Positions 45,589-54,979 of a DNA stretch of 64,000 nt are shown here, one piece after another. This DNA comes from Woronichinia naegeliana WA131 (GTDB lineage Bacteria; Cyanobacteriota; Cyanobacteriia; Cyanobacteriales; Microcystaceae): positions 7,348,272 through 7,412,271 of the forward strand of contig CP073041.1 in assembly GCA_025370055.1 (NCBI GenBank). The letters run 5' to 3'. Below the pieces are notes generated by a model. The model was given only the letters and a program-made list of their open reading frames with translations, was not told the origin of the DNA and made no database searches. How positions within the stretch are numbered: position 1 is the stretch's first letter; the number at the start of each line of letters is the position of its first letter. The position numbers and the translations under genes are program-made.

Positions 45589-46062
45589 TTAACATAACGA
45601 CAATTGCGATCGAGAATAGGTTTCTGGCAATAGATTGAGCAGATCGGTTGGCTCATTGTGAAATGTAACACTATCACCGTTGGGAATCAGGGTTTGTCGA
45701 TAAAATTCTTGGGTCTGGTTCTCGGCATCAGCAACCATAACTTTCGCTTGATGTCCCTGAAGAAGCACTTCTCGGCGATCGCGGGCTTCATAGGCATAAA
45801 TAATCAGCAAATCGCCAGGCTGACAAAGCAGTGCTGCGCCACCATTGGGGCAAATTTCTCGACTGCCTGAAGTCCCCGGAATAGCGTAGGTCGAAAAACG
45901 ATGACCATTATTGAGATTAATAATATCGACTTCTTCTAGCGGTAAAATACCAACCATTTCCAATAATTCGGGATCGATAGAAATGCTACCGACATAATTA
46001 AGATTGGCTTCTGTGACTCGCACCCGATGGAGTTTAGCGTGCATTAGTCTAATTGTTCCCAT
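45589..46062 (-). CDS. panD: Aspartate 1-decarboxylase precursor
   Basis: Makes beta-alanine for pantothenate and coenzyme A. The 157-aa proenzyme has the self-cleavage Gly-Ser in NYVGSISID (residues 25-26), which yields the pyruvoyl group. The active-site Lys and His lie in [13 protein letters not shown], and [20 protein letters not shown] is conserved. The C-terminal tail past residue 125 is longer than in E. coli. Confidence 0.95.
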   Translation of the reverse strand: MGTIRLMHAKLHRVRVTEANLNYVGSISIDPELLEMVGILPLEEVDIINLNNGHRFSTYAIPGTSGSREICPNGGAALLCQPGDLLIIYAYEARDRREVLLQGHQAKVMVADAENQTQEFYRQTLIPNGDSVTFHNEPTDLLNLLPETYSRSQLSLC

Positions 46063-46371
46063 TTAATTGTCCTGTTGACTAGCTGGGGGTAACTGAAGGA
46101 TTGCAGTGATTGTACAAAGCTAATACTACTTTAGCATTTAAAAAAAAACTGTAAAATATTTTATCAAGTCGGCGCAAATTTCAGTGTTAAATTTCCCTAA
46201 TGACTCAACACACCCCCTAATTTTTAAAATATCTATTTCGTTGATCAAAATGACAAAATACCTATTCAAACCGATAATCATCGTACAGATCGAAAAACAT
46301 GGCGGAACTTAGAGCCTTCCTTGACTCCTTGATAGATGGTAGAACGTGAAACTTGACAATAAAATGCAGCC
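46063..46371. other. Gene-free interval with a possible HTH remnant
   Basis: 309 bases between panD and minE, both on the minus strand. On the minus strand, about 46278-46360 reads CQVSRSTIYQGVKEGSKFRH before a stop, which resembles a helix-turn-helix from a transposase or regulator. It has no start or continuation, so at best a fossil. Confidence 0.35.
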
Positions 46372-46671
46372 CTAATTCTCTGTGGGGGTAGAGGCCAGGC
46401 GACTACGGCGCACCCGTCGAACTGGCAAATTCGCAATGAGAGCCGTCATCCGTTGATCGCTTTCTAAAGATAATTCCATCTCCTCAGAATCAATTTCAAC
46501 ATAGCGACTAACTACTTCTAAAATATCTTGGCGCATCGCCTCTAACATCTCTGGACTGAGACCAGAACGATCATTGGCAATCACGAGTTTAAGCCGTCGC
46601 CTGGCCTGTTCTCCACTTTTATTTGTACTGCGCCCAAACAAACGTTCAAGCAAATCTAAAATCATTTTCAA
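46372..46671 (-). CDS. minE: Cell division topological specificity factor MinE
   Basis: A 99-aa MinE. It drives MinD ATP hydrolysis and pole-to-pole oscillation. The N-terminal amphipathic MinD-binding helix LLERLFGR is followed by RLKLVIANDRSGLSPEML and the C-terminal dimerisation domain. It is 70 nt after minD, completing minC-minD-minE. Confidence 0.96.
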   Translation of the reverse strand: MKMILDLLERLFGRSTNKSGEQARRRLKLVIANDRSGLSPEMLEAMRQDILEVVSRYVEIDSEEMELSLESDQRMTALIANLPVRRVRRSRLASTPTEN

Positions 46672-46741
46672 CTCCCATTGACTTTACAATTTAGTCGGAT
46701 AAATTCTTGATAATTCTTTACTCTGTTGTAGTTGACCGTGC

Positions 46742-47542
46742 TTAGGGGCCGAATAGACGACGACGAATTCGCATCAAGAGATTATCATGGGCTGCCATAA
46801 AATCTAAGAAAGGAATATCTTGACCCTCCAAACGTCTGGCAATATTCTGAAACGCTAAACCAGGAACCGACAGTTTTTCTTCTAAAACTAAAGGCTCTCC
46901 TTTATTGGTAGAAATAATAATCTTTTGATCATCAGGGATAACGCCTAATAAGGGAATGGCTAGGAGTTCTAATATATCCTCAACACTAATCATTTGGTTA
47001 AGTTGAACCATTTCCGGTCGCAGACGATTAATAACCAGACTAATTCGTTCTATACTTTCGGCTTCTAGTAGACCAATGACGCGATCCGCATCCCGAACCG
47101 CAGACATTTCTGGGGTTGTGACAATAATCGCTTCCTTGGCGGGAGTAACGGCATTACGAAACCCCATCTCAATACCGGCCGGACAGTCAATAATAATGTA
47201 ATCAAACTTTTTGGCTAATTGATCGACGAGTTGCTGCATTTGCTCTGGGCTGATAGCATCCTTGGAGCGATTTTGGGCAGCCGGTAATAAAACGAGGTTG
47301 GGTAGTCGTTTATCTTTAACTAAGGCTTTATCAATAGAACAGTCCCCAGAAAGGACATCGATCGCGGTATAGACAATCCGTTGTTCTAACCCTAGGAGTA
47401 AATCTAAGTTACGAAGACCGAAATCCGCATCTACTAAAGCGACTTTTTTCCCTAAACGGGCCAGCGCAGAGCCTAAATTAGCCGTAGTGGTGGTTTTACC
47501 CACACCGCCTTTGCCTGAAGTTACAACAATAATCCGATTCAT
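46742..47542 (-). CDS. minD: Septum site-determining ATPase MinD
   Basis: A 266-aa deviant Walker-A ATPase. P-loop SGKGGVGKTTTTANLG at residues 9-24, and IIIDCPAGIEMGF as Walker B region. The C-terminal amphipathic membrane-targeting helix is LLMRIRRRLFG. It recruits MinC to the membrane to block division away from midcell. Central gene of the operon. Confidence 0.97.
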   Translation of the reverse strand: MNRIIVVTSGKGGVGKTTTTANLGSALARLGKKVALVDADFGLRNLDLLLGLEQRIVYTAIDVLSGDCSIDKALVKDKRLPNLVLLPAAQNRSKDAISPEQMQQLVDQLAKKFDYIIIDCPAGIEMGFRNAVTPAKEAIIVTTPEMSAVRDADRVIGLLEAESIERISLVINRLRPEMVQLNQMISVEDILELLAIPLLGVIPDDQKIIISTNKGEPLVLEEKLSVPGLAFQNIARRLEGQDIPFLDFMAAHDNLLMRIRRRLFGP

Positions 47543-47617
47543 AGCTGGGTCGTCTGTCTTGGGGTGATGGTTCGCAAAAGGTTAACAATAAAATTTAGAG
47601 GAGACTGGCTTTTGATT

Positions 47618-48343
47618 TTACTTGATCTTTTTGAATTTACGGGCAGAAGTTAGCCGAATGCCATCAGGAGTAATATAGGCCACTTCGGGTTCGTTTTGAT
47701 CAGCCGCTTCGCTAGAAACCCTGGCAACTAAGTCAGCAATACGGATTTGGCTGGCTGCCAGCTTAAGAATCATGACGATCGCATTTTGATCGCCCTTAAC
47801 GCCTGCATGGACAGTTCCGCGTAAGGTTCCCCAGATCAGGATGTCTCCCTCTGCAATAATCTCGCCGCCTGGATTGAGATCGCCCACCAATAACACATCT
47901 CCTGGATGCTCAATCACAACCCCAGAACGGATCGTATTTTTCAGGACTAGGGGTTTGGCCAAGGCACGAGGGTTGGGCTGAAGTAAAGTCGGCGATCGCG
48001 AAATTTGCTCAACAGAATAGCCAATACTGGCGGCCGCGACAGCAGTTTGACGACGGCTGGTTTTCACCCATTGCAATTCCAAGTTAATCTCTGTTAGTAG
48101 GGCGGCGATCGCCTGTAATTGCCGAACATCTAATAAACGATCCTGAACCGATAAATAAACTGAACTACCACTGGGCCAACGATCAGCCTGTAATTTTAGA
48201 TAAACTTGAAGAGATTGTTCTAACTGAGTCCAATCACGACTCAGATCCGGTTGGTTGGAAAACGGCAGGGTTAGCCATAACTGATCACCTTCTGGTTGAA
48301 GTTGAATGGATAAACTAGATGGAAGAGGAAGATCGGCAGTCAT
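47618..48343 (-). CDS. minC: Septum site-determining protein MinC
   Basis: A 241-aa FtsZ inhibitor. The C-terminal beta-helix domain (residues about 135-230) has VVIEHPGDVLLVGDLNPGGE and IWGTLRGTVHAG, the conserved MinC repeats. The N-terminal FtsZ-interacting part is divergent, as usual in cyanobacteria. First gene of minCDE, 75 nt before minD. Confidence 0.93.
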   Translation of the reverse strand: MTADLPLPSSLSIQLQPEGDQLWLTLPFSNQPDLSRDWTQLEQSLQVYLKLQADRWPSGSSVYLSVQDRLLDVRQLQAIAALLTEINLELQWVKTSRRQTAVAAASIGYSVEQISRSPTLLQPNPRALAKPLVLKNTIRSGVVIEHPGDVLLVGDLNPGGEIIAEGDILIWGTLRGTVHAGVKGDQNAIVMILKLAASQIRIADLVARVSSEAADQNEPEVAYITPDGIRLTSARKFKKIK

Positions 48344-48614
48344 CTAAATCACTCAGAAGTTCAGGAAATTTTAAAATTTTAGATTATTACATTATCACCC
48401 TTCTGTATTCTCCCCTCAGGTTTAGGTTTATGGCAGTCACCATAATGCTTCGGATGATACCAAGGGGTAATCCTCTTGGCTGAAGTTTTTCGATGTCATC
48501 AAGAATCTGTCTGTTGTTATAAATTTTTATTTCAAAATAAGATCTACTAATACTGATATAGTAATATGGCACTATTTTAGACAAATCTTTAGTACTAGTG
48601 AACTTATTAAGCAC

Positions 48615-49202
48615 ATGGATTTGATGAATATCCTGCACTGGATACTACTTGTAATGACTTCGGGCACCGCTTTGCTCTGTTATCTCTGCTGCCACAGGAT
48701 GACCCGACTTCCTAGTAATGAGAGAAGTCGCCAACCCCAACAGCTCTGGTGGGCTACCTTTGCCGTCTTAGCTTTATTAAGCTTAGAGATTGTATCTAGT
48801 CTTTATCCCAGAGAAAAAATCTTCTTCTTTGATTTGTTTTTCGGAACTAGTCTTTTATCAGATCCCCAGATTAATATTATTGCTTTGCTCAAGGAGACAA
48901 TCACTACCCTGGCAACCTTTATATTGCTTGTCGCTCTTTTAATCCAGAAAAAAAGCCATAAATTATTACCGATGTACATCGGCTTTTTCTTTTTACTAAC
49001 ACAGATTGCTTTAGATGCAATGATTACGCGATCGCTGCATCTAAAAATAGTTATTCCCTCGTTAATCAGTTTCATTCCGTTGCTTTTACAACTATTAGGA
49101 ATCAGCTTTATTGCTTTCAGCACTATCAAACAATATCGCTATTTACTAACTCGAAAAGTAAGGCATAAACGACGAAGAACAACAGAGGATGCTGAACCAT
49201 GA
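48615..49202 (+). CDS. Hypothetical multi-pass membrane protein
   Basis: A 195-aa protein with about five hydrophobic segments (for example ILHWILLVMTSGTALLCYLC and LATFILLVALLIQ) and a basic tail RKVRHKRRRTT. I recognise no family. A start a few residues in (MNILHW) is possible. It is divergent from minC and convergent with the DUF1537 gene. Confidence 0.55.
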   Translation: MDLMNILHWILLVMTSGTALLCYLCCHRMTRLPSNERSRQPQQLWWATFAVLALLSLEIVSSLYPREKIFFFDLFFGTSLLSDPQINIIALLKETITTLATFILLVALLIQKKSHKLLPMYIGFFFLLTQIALDAMITRSLHLKIVIPSLISFIPLLLQLLGISFIAFSTIKQYRYLLTRKVRHKRRRTTEDAEP

Positions 49203-49238
49203 AAACAATAATTATGAACTAAAGATCAATTTCTCGGT

Positions 49239-50570
49239 TTAATTTTTCTTAGGATTTTGGGAATTTAAACGACGATAAACTATCGCTAAACCCTGAGTAT
49301 CGCCCACATTACCAGGAAAAAGTACAACTGGTAAATTGGGAAAGCGAGGATGATCAACATCTGTTCTTACCATTGAACAGCCCGGTAATATTTGCCCTAG
49401 CAGTCGTGCCGATCGCAGCCTTAAACCTGTACTTAAAACATCATTAGAAGTAATTCCCCCTTTACTAATCAAAAACCCAATATCTTCAGGTAAGTTCTGG
49501 ACAATATCCATCAGCAAAGAGGAAACTGCCCCCCCAAAATCAAGCCGTTGTTGTACTGTATCGAAGGTCAATTCTTGACGACTGGTATAAACTACCGGCG
49601 TGTTCTGATCCCGATGAATCCCTTGGATTTTTTCTAAGGTTGATTGTAATAACAACTGACGCTGCTCTGGAAAATCCCGCAAAAAGCTCACATCAATTTC
49701 AACTCCCACAACCCCTGCTTCTTTGAGTAAATTTTCTAACTGTTCTGTGGTTTTCTTGACGTGAGAACCAACAATGATCACGCCCGCTTGCTGGGTAGGC
49801 TTATATTGAGCCATAGCTTCAGCGGCCAATGGTTGAGTTCCTAACTGGGCTAAAGAGGTCAAAATACTGGCGGCACTGCGAAATAAAAAGCGTTTTCCCT
49901 GATCGGCGGCGTTTAAAATCGCCTGGGCAAATTGATCTAAATCTGCTTGTTTTTCCCCATCGACCACAACACAAGTATTATTCTGTAAATTTTGTAAACG
50001 CGCTAAACAGCCTTGTCGAATATCGGGCAGCAGAAAACGTTCTACCTGGGACGCTTTAATGTTCCCCTGGGTTTTTTCTTCCACATAATCAGGTAAATAG
50101 CTATAGTGATAGCCAAAAACGGAATCTTGAGCAAATTCTGTCTCATGAACGGGGGTTTCTTGTCCATTGACCATTAAATAATGCACACTATCCCTGGTAA
50201 TTCTGCCCCCTTCAAAAAAAGCCGGAATTAAAAAATGAGCATCAAAGGGGCCTAAGATGGCGGCGATCGCGTCTGTTTCCAGGGGATAGTGGCCGCGCAA
50301 TGTTGAATCTGAGCGACTAACAATGAGAAAATCCTGAATCTTTTCCGCCGCTAGAGCCAATTGTAAATTTTGGCAAACTTCACGGGTGACTTGTGTGGCT
50401 TTTTCTGAGGTTAATGCCCTGGTATTGGTGAGAATAAAAAAAATGGGAGCCTGATCCCTCAATCCTAAACGCAAGGTGTCCACATCCCACTGCATGAGCA
50501 ACAAACAGCTATGAACCGTTTGTGAGCCAGTCGGATCATCATCAAGGACAATAATTTTAGGAGTCGTCAT
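49239..50570 (-). CDS. Four-carbon acid sugar kinase family protein (DUF1537)
   Basis: A 443-aa two-domain kinase. The N-terminal domain starts IIVLDDDPTGSQTVHS, carries SRSDSTLRGHYPLE, and ends in the C-terminal ATP-binding region with SKGGITSNDVL and LFPGNVGD. The family phosphorylates D-threonate, D-erythronate and similar acids (OtnK, DtnK). No partner aldolase or dehydrogenase lies nearby, so the substrate here is unknown. Confidence 0.88.
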   Translation of the reverse strand: MTTPKIIVLDDDPTGSQTVHSCLLLMQWDVDTLRLGLRDQAPIFFILTNTRALTSEKATQVTREVCQNLQLALAAEKIQDFLIVSRSDSTLRGHYPLETDAIAAILGPFDAHFLIPAFFEGGRITRDSVHYLMVNGQETPVHETEFAQDSVFGYHYSYLPDYVEEKTQGNIKASQVERFLLPDIRQGCLARLQNLQNNTCVVVDGEKQADLDQFAQAILNAADQGKRFLFRSAASILTSLAQLGTQPLAAEAMAQYKPTQQAGVIIVGSHVKKTTEQLENLLKEAGVVGVEIDVSFLRDFPEQRQLLLQSTLEKIQGIHRDQNTPVVYTSRQELTFDTVQQRLDFGGAVSSLLMDIVQNLPEDIGFLISKGGITSNDVLSTGLRLRSARLLGQILPGCSMVRTDVDHPRFPNLPVVLFPGNVGDTQGLAIVYRRLNSQNPKKN

Positions 50571-50659
50571 CGGATTAATTCAAGAAGTGGAAAGGAATAG
50601 ACAGAAAACGGTTGACTTTTATTATTTCATGCTTTGCTGGCCCATCAAATCTGCTACCT

Positions 50660-51310
50660 TTAAAATCCCTGGGGGTCAATGCCCATCTCCTGTAACTTTT
50701 GGGCTAATCGTAATGCACTTTCCTCGGCTGTCGGGACTAGTTTGCCCTGGGGGGTAAAAAAGCGCAGTTGTCCATTCTCCAGTCCTAGAAATAATTGTAA
50801 TTGCTGGCTCCATAAACAACCTTGCTCATTGGCTTCTAGTGCCTGATACTGTCCACCCACAAGCTGAAAGCCTTGAAATTCAAAGCTATTAGGGTCAAAC
50901 CAGAAATAGTCAGGAGTCCGAAAAATATCTTGATAAATTTGTTTCTTTAAACCCCGATCTGTCTCAGCCGTACTGTCAGAGAGAATTTCGATAATCACAT
51001 GGGGATACTGTCCCCCCTCTTGCCAGACCACCCAACTCTGACGGGGTTTGCGCTCTGTTCCCAAGACCACGAAAAAATCTGGCCCACGAAAAAATTCCGA
51101 CTTACGTTGTTGAGGACTGTAATAAATCGTTAAGTTCCCCGCCGCAAAAAAATCGGAGCGATCGCGCCACCACCATTCTAGGCACTTAAGCAGTAGGATC
51201 ATTTGCTGAAGATGAAGATAGGTTTCCATCGGTGGTTCATAACTGAGCAAATCTCCAGGCGGAAAGACAATTTTCTCAGGCAGTCTAGGGATTTCTAGCG
51301 CAATAGACAT
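50660..51310 (-). CDS. Uma2 family putative endonuclease
   Basis: A roughly 216-aa Uma2/DUF820 protein: FRGPDFFVVLGTERKPR, PHVIIEILSDST and TPDYFWFDPN form the core. The tail SALRLAQKLQEMGIDPQGF is the usual short coiled-coil ending. I use ATG at 51310; a longer frame starts at 51349. It stands alone in a core region. Related to the copy at 39.0 kb but not a recent duplicate. Confidence 0.83.
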   Translation of the reverse strand: MSIALEIPRLPEKIVFPPGDLLSYEPPMETYLHLQQMILLLKCLEWWWRDRSDFFAAGNLTIYYSPQQRKSEFFRGPDFFVVLGTERKPRQSWVVWQEGGQYPHVIIEILSDSTAETDRGLKKQIYQDIFRTPDYFWFDPNSFEFQGFQLVGGQYQALEANEQGCLWSQQLQLFLGLENGQLRFFTPQGKLVPTAEESALRLAQKLQEMGIDPQGF

Positions 51311-51449
51311 AACGATTATCTCCGCTAGGATGACGGTTATACAAGACAATGTATCGATTCTAACCCAGCTAGTTTGAGGTCTGGAAGATTTAAGCTATAG
51401 TCGAGTATCAGTTCTTTTCGGCCCCTATTGATTGCTTAAGGAAAGCTCA

Positions 51450-53609
51450 ATGATGCACCTTGAACCCGTTGTTCTCGTTTTAATACAGATTCTGGTCGTG
51501 ATTGGACTTTCTCGCTTAATGGGAACGGCCTGTCGCAAAATCCAGCAACCTTTGGTCATTGGAGAAATCATTGCCGGCATTTTACTGGGGCCATCGCTTC
51601 TGGGGTTAGTTTTGCCGGATGTGAAGGCTTGGCTTTTTCCCATTGAAACTTTACCTTATCTGAACATATTATCTCAAATTGGCTTAATTTTCTTTATGTT
51701 TCTGATTGGGCTAGAACTCAATCCGAAGTATTTAAGCGGTCAATTGAATGTAGCCATTTTGACTTCCCATGTCAGTATTGTTGTGCCTTTTTCTTTGGGC
51801 AGCATTTTAGCCTTATTACTCTATCCTTTAGTCTCTAATGCCGATGTCTCATTCACGGCTTTTGCCCTCTTTTTAGGGGCAGCTATGTCAATTACGGCTT
51901 TTCCGGTTTTAGCCCGCATTATTACCGAAAATAATTTACAAGGAACAAAATTAGGAACCCTGGCTTTAACCTGTGCCGCAGTGGATGATGTAACGGCTTG
52001 GTGTATTTTGGCTTTGGCGATCGCGGTGGCTAGAACGGGAACAATTACCGGAGCCTTTCCCACCATCATTTTAGCAATCCTTTACATTGCTTTTATGGTG
52101 ACATTGGGGCGTAAATTTCTACAAAGATTACTAATTCACTATAAGCGAACGGGAAGGTTAAGCCAGTTAACCCTAGCCGGAATTTACATGGGCATTGTGA
52201 TCTCTGCCCTCATTACAGAACTGATTGGCATTCACTTTATTTTTGGAGCCTTTCTGTTAGGGGCTGTGATGCCCAAAAATGCGGGACTGGTTAAAGAATT
52301 GGCTGAGAAAACGGAAGACTTTGTTTTAATCTTTCTCTTGCCTATCTTTTTTGCGTTCAGTGGTCTAAGAACCGAAATAGGATTACTGAATCGTCCTGAA
52401 TTATGGTTACTCTGTGGAGCCGTTTTAGCGGTGGCCATTTCAGGAAAATATATTGGCACTTATGTCGCCGCCAGGGTTTCCGGCATTAATAATCGAGATG
52501 CTTCAGCTTTGGGATGGTTGATGAATACTCGTGGTTTGACTGAGTTAATTGTGCTGAATATTGGTCTGAGTTTAGGGGTGATTACGCCGTTGCTTTTTAC
52601 GATGTTAGTGATTATGGCCCTGGTCACGACTTTTATGACTTCTCCCCTGTTGGAATGGACTTATCCAAAAGATAAAATTCGTCTTGATATTGTCGAACAG
52701 GAAACCCCTGATTTGGAATTGGATCAGGATAAACCCAATTATCGGATTTTAGTGCCAGTGGCCAATCCCCTCACCCAAAAAGGATTACTCAAATTAGCCG
52801 TCACGATCGCCGGCAAGCAACCTTCCATTGTTCACGCACTGTGTTTGATTGAATTGCAGGAAGACTATCAATTTCAAAGTACGCCCGATGAAGCCAATCG
52901 TTTAATTAAAAAAAGACGGGAGGGATTGGAAGAATTAATTGCCACCCTAGAACCCCCAGAAATTCGCCAAAATATCTATCCCATTGTCACCGTCGCGAGT
53001 GATGTGGCCAAGGAAACTGCCCAAATTGCGATCGCCGACCATGCCGATTTAATTATTGTGGGTTGGCATCGTTCTGGTTTTATTGATAATCGCTTAGGGG
53101 GAAGAGTAGGCAAAATTCTCAATAGCGCACCCGTTGATGTCGCCGTATTTGTCGATAAGCGCAAGGTGAAATTAGAATCTTTGTTAGTAGCCTATGCCGA
53201 TAATATTCACGATGATCTAGGCTTTTCTTTGGCACTGCGTATGTTATTTCAGGATCCAAATTGTCAATTAGAAGTCCTCAGATTTAATAATGCCAATCAA
53301 AATAATGACGAAGAGGCCAGTTACGAATTTCGGAGAATGTTGGAATTATTGCCTGCCATTGTTCGCGATCGCATTTATATTACCCAAGTCGAAGGTACTG
53401 AACCGATTCAAGCCGTCATTGAAGCCTCTAAAAATGCCGATTTAACCATTGCGGGAACGAGTCGCACCTGGGGTATTGAAAAGCAAACTTTGGGACGCTA
53501 TACCGACGAATTAGCTCAGGCTTGTCATTCCTCGTTGCTGATTACGCGACGCTATTCCCGTGTGATTAGTCATATTGCCTCTTTTATCGATGACGTAGCT
53601 GTTCGTTAA
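51450..53609 (+). CDS. CPA2-family cation:proton antiporter with C-terminal USP domains
   Basis: A roughly 719-aa transporter. About 12 transmembrane segments (residues 1-410) contain LIFFMFLIGLELNP and GAAMSITAFPVLARI, followed by the ion-site ALTCAAVDDVTAWCILALA. The cytoplasmic C-terminus holds two universal-stress-like folds, the first with DLIIVGWHRSGFIDNRLGG. It exchanges Na+ or K+ for protons. Start ATG 51450 or 51453 after an AAGGAA ribosome site. Confidence 0.92.
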   Translation: MMHLEPVVLVLIQILVVIGLSRLMGTACRKIQQPLVIGEIIAGILLGPSLLGLVLPDVKAWLFPIETLPYLNILSQIGLIFFMFLIGLELNPKYLSGQLNVAILTSHVSIVVPFSLGSILALLLYPLVSNADVSFTAFALFLGAAMSITAFPVLARIITENNLQGTKLGTLALTCAAVDDVTAWCILALAIAVARTGTITGAFPTIILAILYIAFMVTLGRKFLQRLLIHYKRTGRLSQLTLAGIYMGIVISALITELIGIHFIFGAFLLGAVMPKNAGLVKELAEKTEDFVLIFLLPIFFAFSGLRTEIGLLNRPELWLLCGAVLAVAISGKYIGTYVAARVSGINNRDASALGWLMNTRGLTELIVLNIGLSLGVITPLLFTMLVIMALVTTFMTSPLLEWTYPKDKIRLDIVEQETPDLELDQDKPNYRILVPVANPLTQKGLLKLAVTIAGKQPSIVHALCLIELQEDYQFQSTPDEANRLIKKRREGLEELIATLEPPEIRQNIYPIVTVASDVAKETAQIAIADHADLIIVGWHRSGFIDNRLGGRVGKILNSAPVDVAVFVDKRKVKLESLLVAYADNIHDDLGFSLALRMLFQDPNCQLEVLRFNNANQNNDEEASYEFRRMLELLPAIVRDRIYITQVEGTEPIQAVIEASKNADLTIAGTSRTWGIEKQTLGRYTDELAQACHSSLLITRRYSRVISHIASFIDDVAVR

Positions 53610-53639
53610 AACTCATTTGACAAAAATAATCCAAAATTA

Positions 53640-54164
53640 ATGAATCACTTTAGCCCCAAATCCCTCGCCTTTTATGGGACGATGATCGGCTCTGTTCTCG
53701 TCTTGTTTAATATTGTTAGTGCCTACGGCGAAGCTAATCTCAAAGCCCCACCGAAAGTCTCTGGTAATTATCAACTAACCAGTTCTGATCTACCGGACTG
53801 TCTGCGTTCTGAGAATCTGACCCTGGCGATCGAGCAGTCTGGCCGTTATATCGCCGGAGAATTAAGTCTTCGTCCTCAAACCATCGCCACGCCCGAAAAC
53901 ATCTCCCCTGGGGTTGAATCATCTTCTGAAAAGAAAGGAACAAAAGAAAACATCGTCTTGAGTGGTTTGATGCTATCCCAACCTTTCACCTTATCAGGCA
54001 AAACAACCCTTTTAGGCCCTTGTTCAATCGCGGACTCCCCCAAGGAGATTCATCTCCAGCTTCAATTTCAGGACAAAAATCTTTCTGGTCAACTGCACTG
54101 GTCTGAGCTTGCCATCAATTTCACGGCTCAAAAACTGGAACCCACCAACGGAGTCTCCAAATAA
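53640..54164 (+). CDS. Hypothetical exported or membrane-anchored protein
   Basis: A 174-aa protein with an N-terminal hydrophobic segment (FYGTMIGSVLVLFNIVSAYG) that could be a signal peptide or anchor, then a soluble part with two Cys (about residues 50 and 122). No family recognised. It starts 30 nt after the antiporter gene and probably belongs to the same transcript. Confidence 0.65.
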   Translation: MNHFSPKSLAFYGTMIGSVLVLFNIVSAYGEANLKAPPKVSGNYQLTSSDLPDCLRSENLTLAIEQSGRYIAGELSLRPQTIATPENISPGVESSSEKKGTKENIVLSGLMLSQPFTLSGKTTLLGPCSIADSPKEIHLQLQFQDKNLSGQLHWSELAINFTAQKLEPTNGVSK

Positions 54165-54170
54165 TGACTT

Positions 54171-54199
54171 GCCCCTCAAGGGGGTGTGCCAATTTTTTA
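54171..54199 (+). terminator. Candidate intrinsic terminator
   Basis: GCCCCTCAAGGGGGT forms a short GC hairpin followed, after about 7 nt, by a run of T. Placed correctly to end the antiporter transcript, though the gap before the T-run makes it weak. Confidence 0.45.
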
Positions 54200-54249
54200 A
54201 GTGTCACAATTTCCCGTTTTTTTCCCAAAAGCCCAGTTAATATCTACTT

Positions 54250-54327
54250 GTGTGTGAGGAGTAAGAGTAATAAGGAAAAGTAGAGAGGGTCGAAACACGG
54301 CAAGACTCCTTTAAGCTTTTCCTTTTT
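54250..54327 (+). ncRNA. Candidate Yfr2-like small RNA
   Basis: The stretch has a TAATAT -10-like box (about 54239), then TGTGTGAGGAGT, which is complementary to the conserved Yfr1 core ACTCCTCACAC. Next is a hairpin AAGGAAAAG (54272-54280) with CTTTTCCTT (54316-54324) and a T-run. The loop holds GGTCGAAACACGG, close to the GGAAACA motif of Yfr2 RNAs. It lies between convergent genes with no coding potential. The family call is recall-based; a plain terminator hairpin is the alternative. Confidence 0.5.
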
Positions 54328-54365
54328 TGCTGTCAATTTTTCAATTATCTGCATATTAAAGCTGT

Positions 54366-54869
54366 TTACCAGCCCCAAGTGCCGCTTGCTCCTTTAAAGG
54401 GGCCAACAATATCAGCCGTAATCCATCCCCCATAAAAATCCCCTGGCTGGGCTGTGACTTTCTCGCCATCCACAAGACAAGCATCCATACGGCTCGGATA
54501 AAAAGCTACATAATCCTTTAAAACAGCAAAATAGGCATTGGGTTCAGGATAATACCAGGCGGCCTGTTCTACCCTTTTATTGCCTACTTGAATACGGTAA
54601 TAGTGAGCCATCCCTTTCCATTCGCAATAGGATTGCTGAGATATGGGGCTAAGATACTGCATGGCAATATCAGCAGGCGGGATGTAATAGGCGGGAGGAT
54701 GACTGGTTTCCAAAACTCTTTGGGTCTGTTGGCTATCCACAATCATGATTTCGTTAAACCAGATCTGTATGCGTTTGGGGCTGGCTTCTACTTTGGGCGG
54801 ACGAGGATAGTCCCATACGGATTCTTGGCCTGGGAGCGGTTTAATCGGTTGAGGAGAAAACATAAGCAT
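54366..54869 (-). CDS. DUF427 domain-containing protein
   Basis: A 167-aa protein with the DUF427 pattern: RIQIWFNEIMIVDS, SHPPAYYIPPADI, CEWKGMAHYY and AAWYYPEP, and the end GDFYGGW. The family is a small beta-barrel of unknown function, widespread in cyanobacteria and actinobacteria. Convergent with the antiporter operon. Confidence 0.88.
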   Translation of the reverse strand: MLMFSPQPIKPLPGQESVWDYPRPPKVEASPKRIQIWFNEIMIVDSQQTQRVLETSHPPAYYIPPADIAMQYLSPISQQSYCEWKGMAHYYRIQVGNKRVEQAAWYYPEPNAYFAVLKDYVAFYPSRMDACLVDGEKVTAQPGDFYGGWITADIVGPFKGASGTWGW

Positions 54870-54979
54870 TAAAAATGGAGATGTATTTCAGTGAGTCAAT
54901 CGGGCGAGAAGGGACTAAGGATACTAAAATAAAGGCAAAATGAGCATAGTCGCTCTAACAGTTGAAGTCAAGATTTAGA

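Noticed and set aside
48387-48638. 83-codon minus-strand frame upstream of minC
   Set aside because: No family resemblance and no ribosome site, and it overlaps the membrane-protein start; treated as chance open frame.
54241-54262. Yfr1 RNA on the minus strand (ACTCCTCACAC)
   Set aside because: The core is present in reverse complement, but no flanking stem and terminator on that strand were found, so the plus-strand Yfr2-like reading is preferred.
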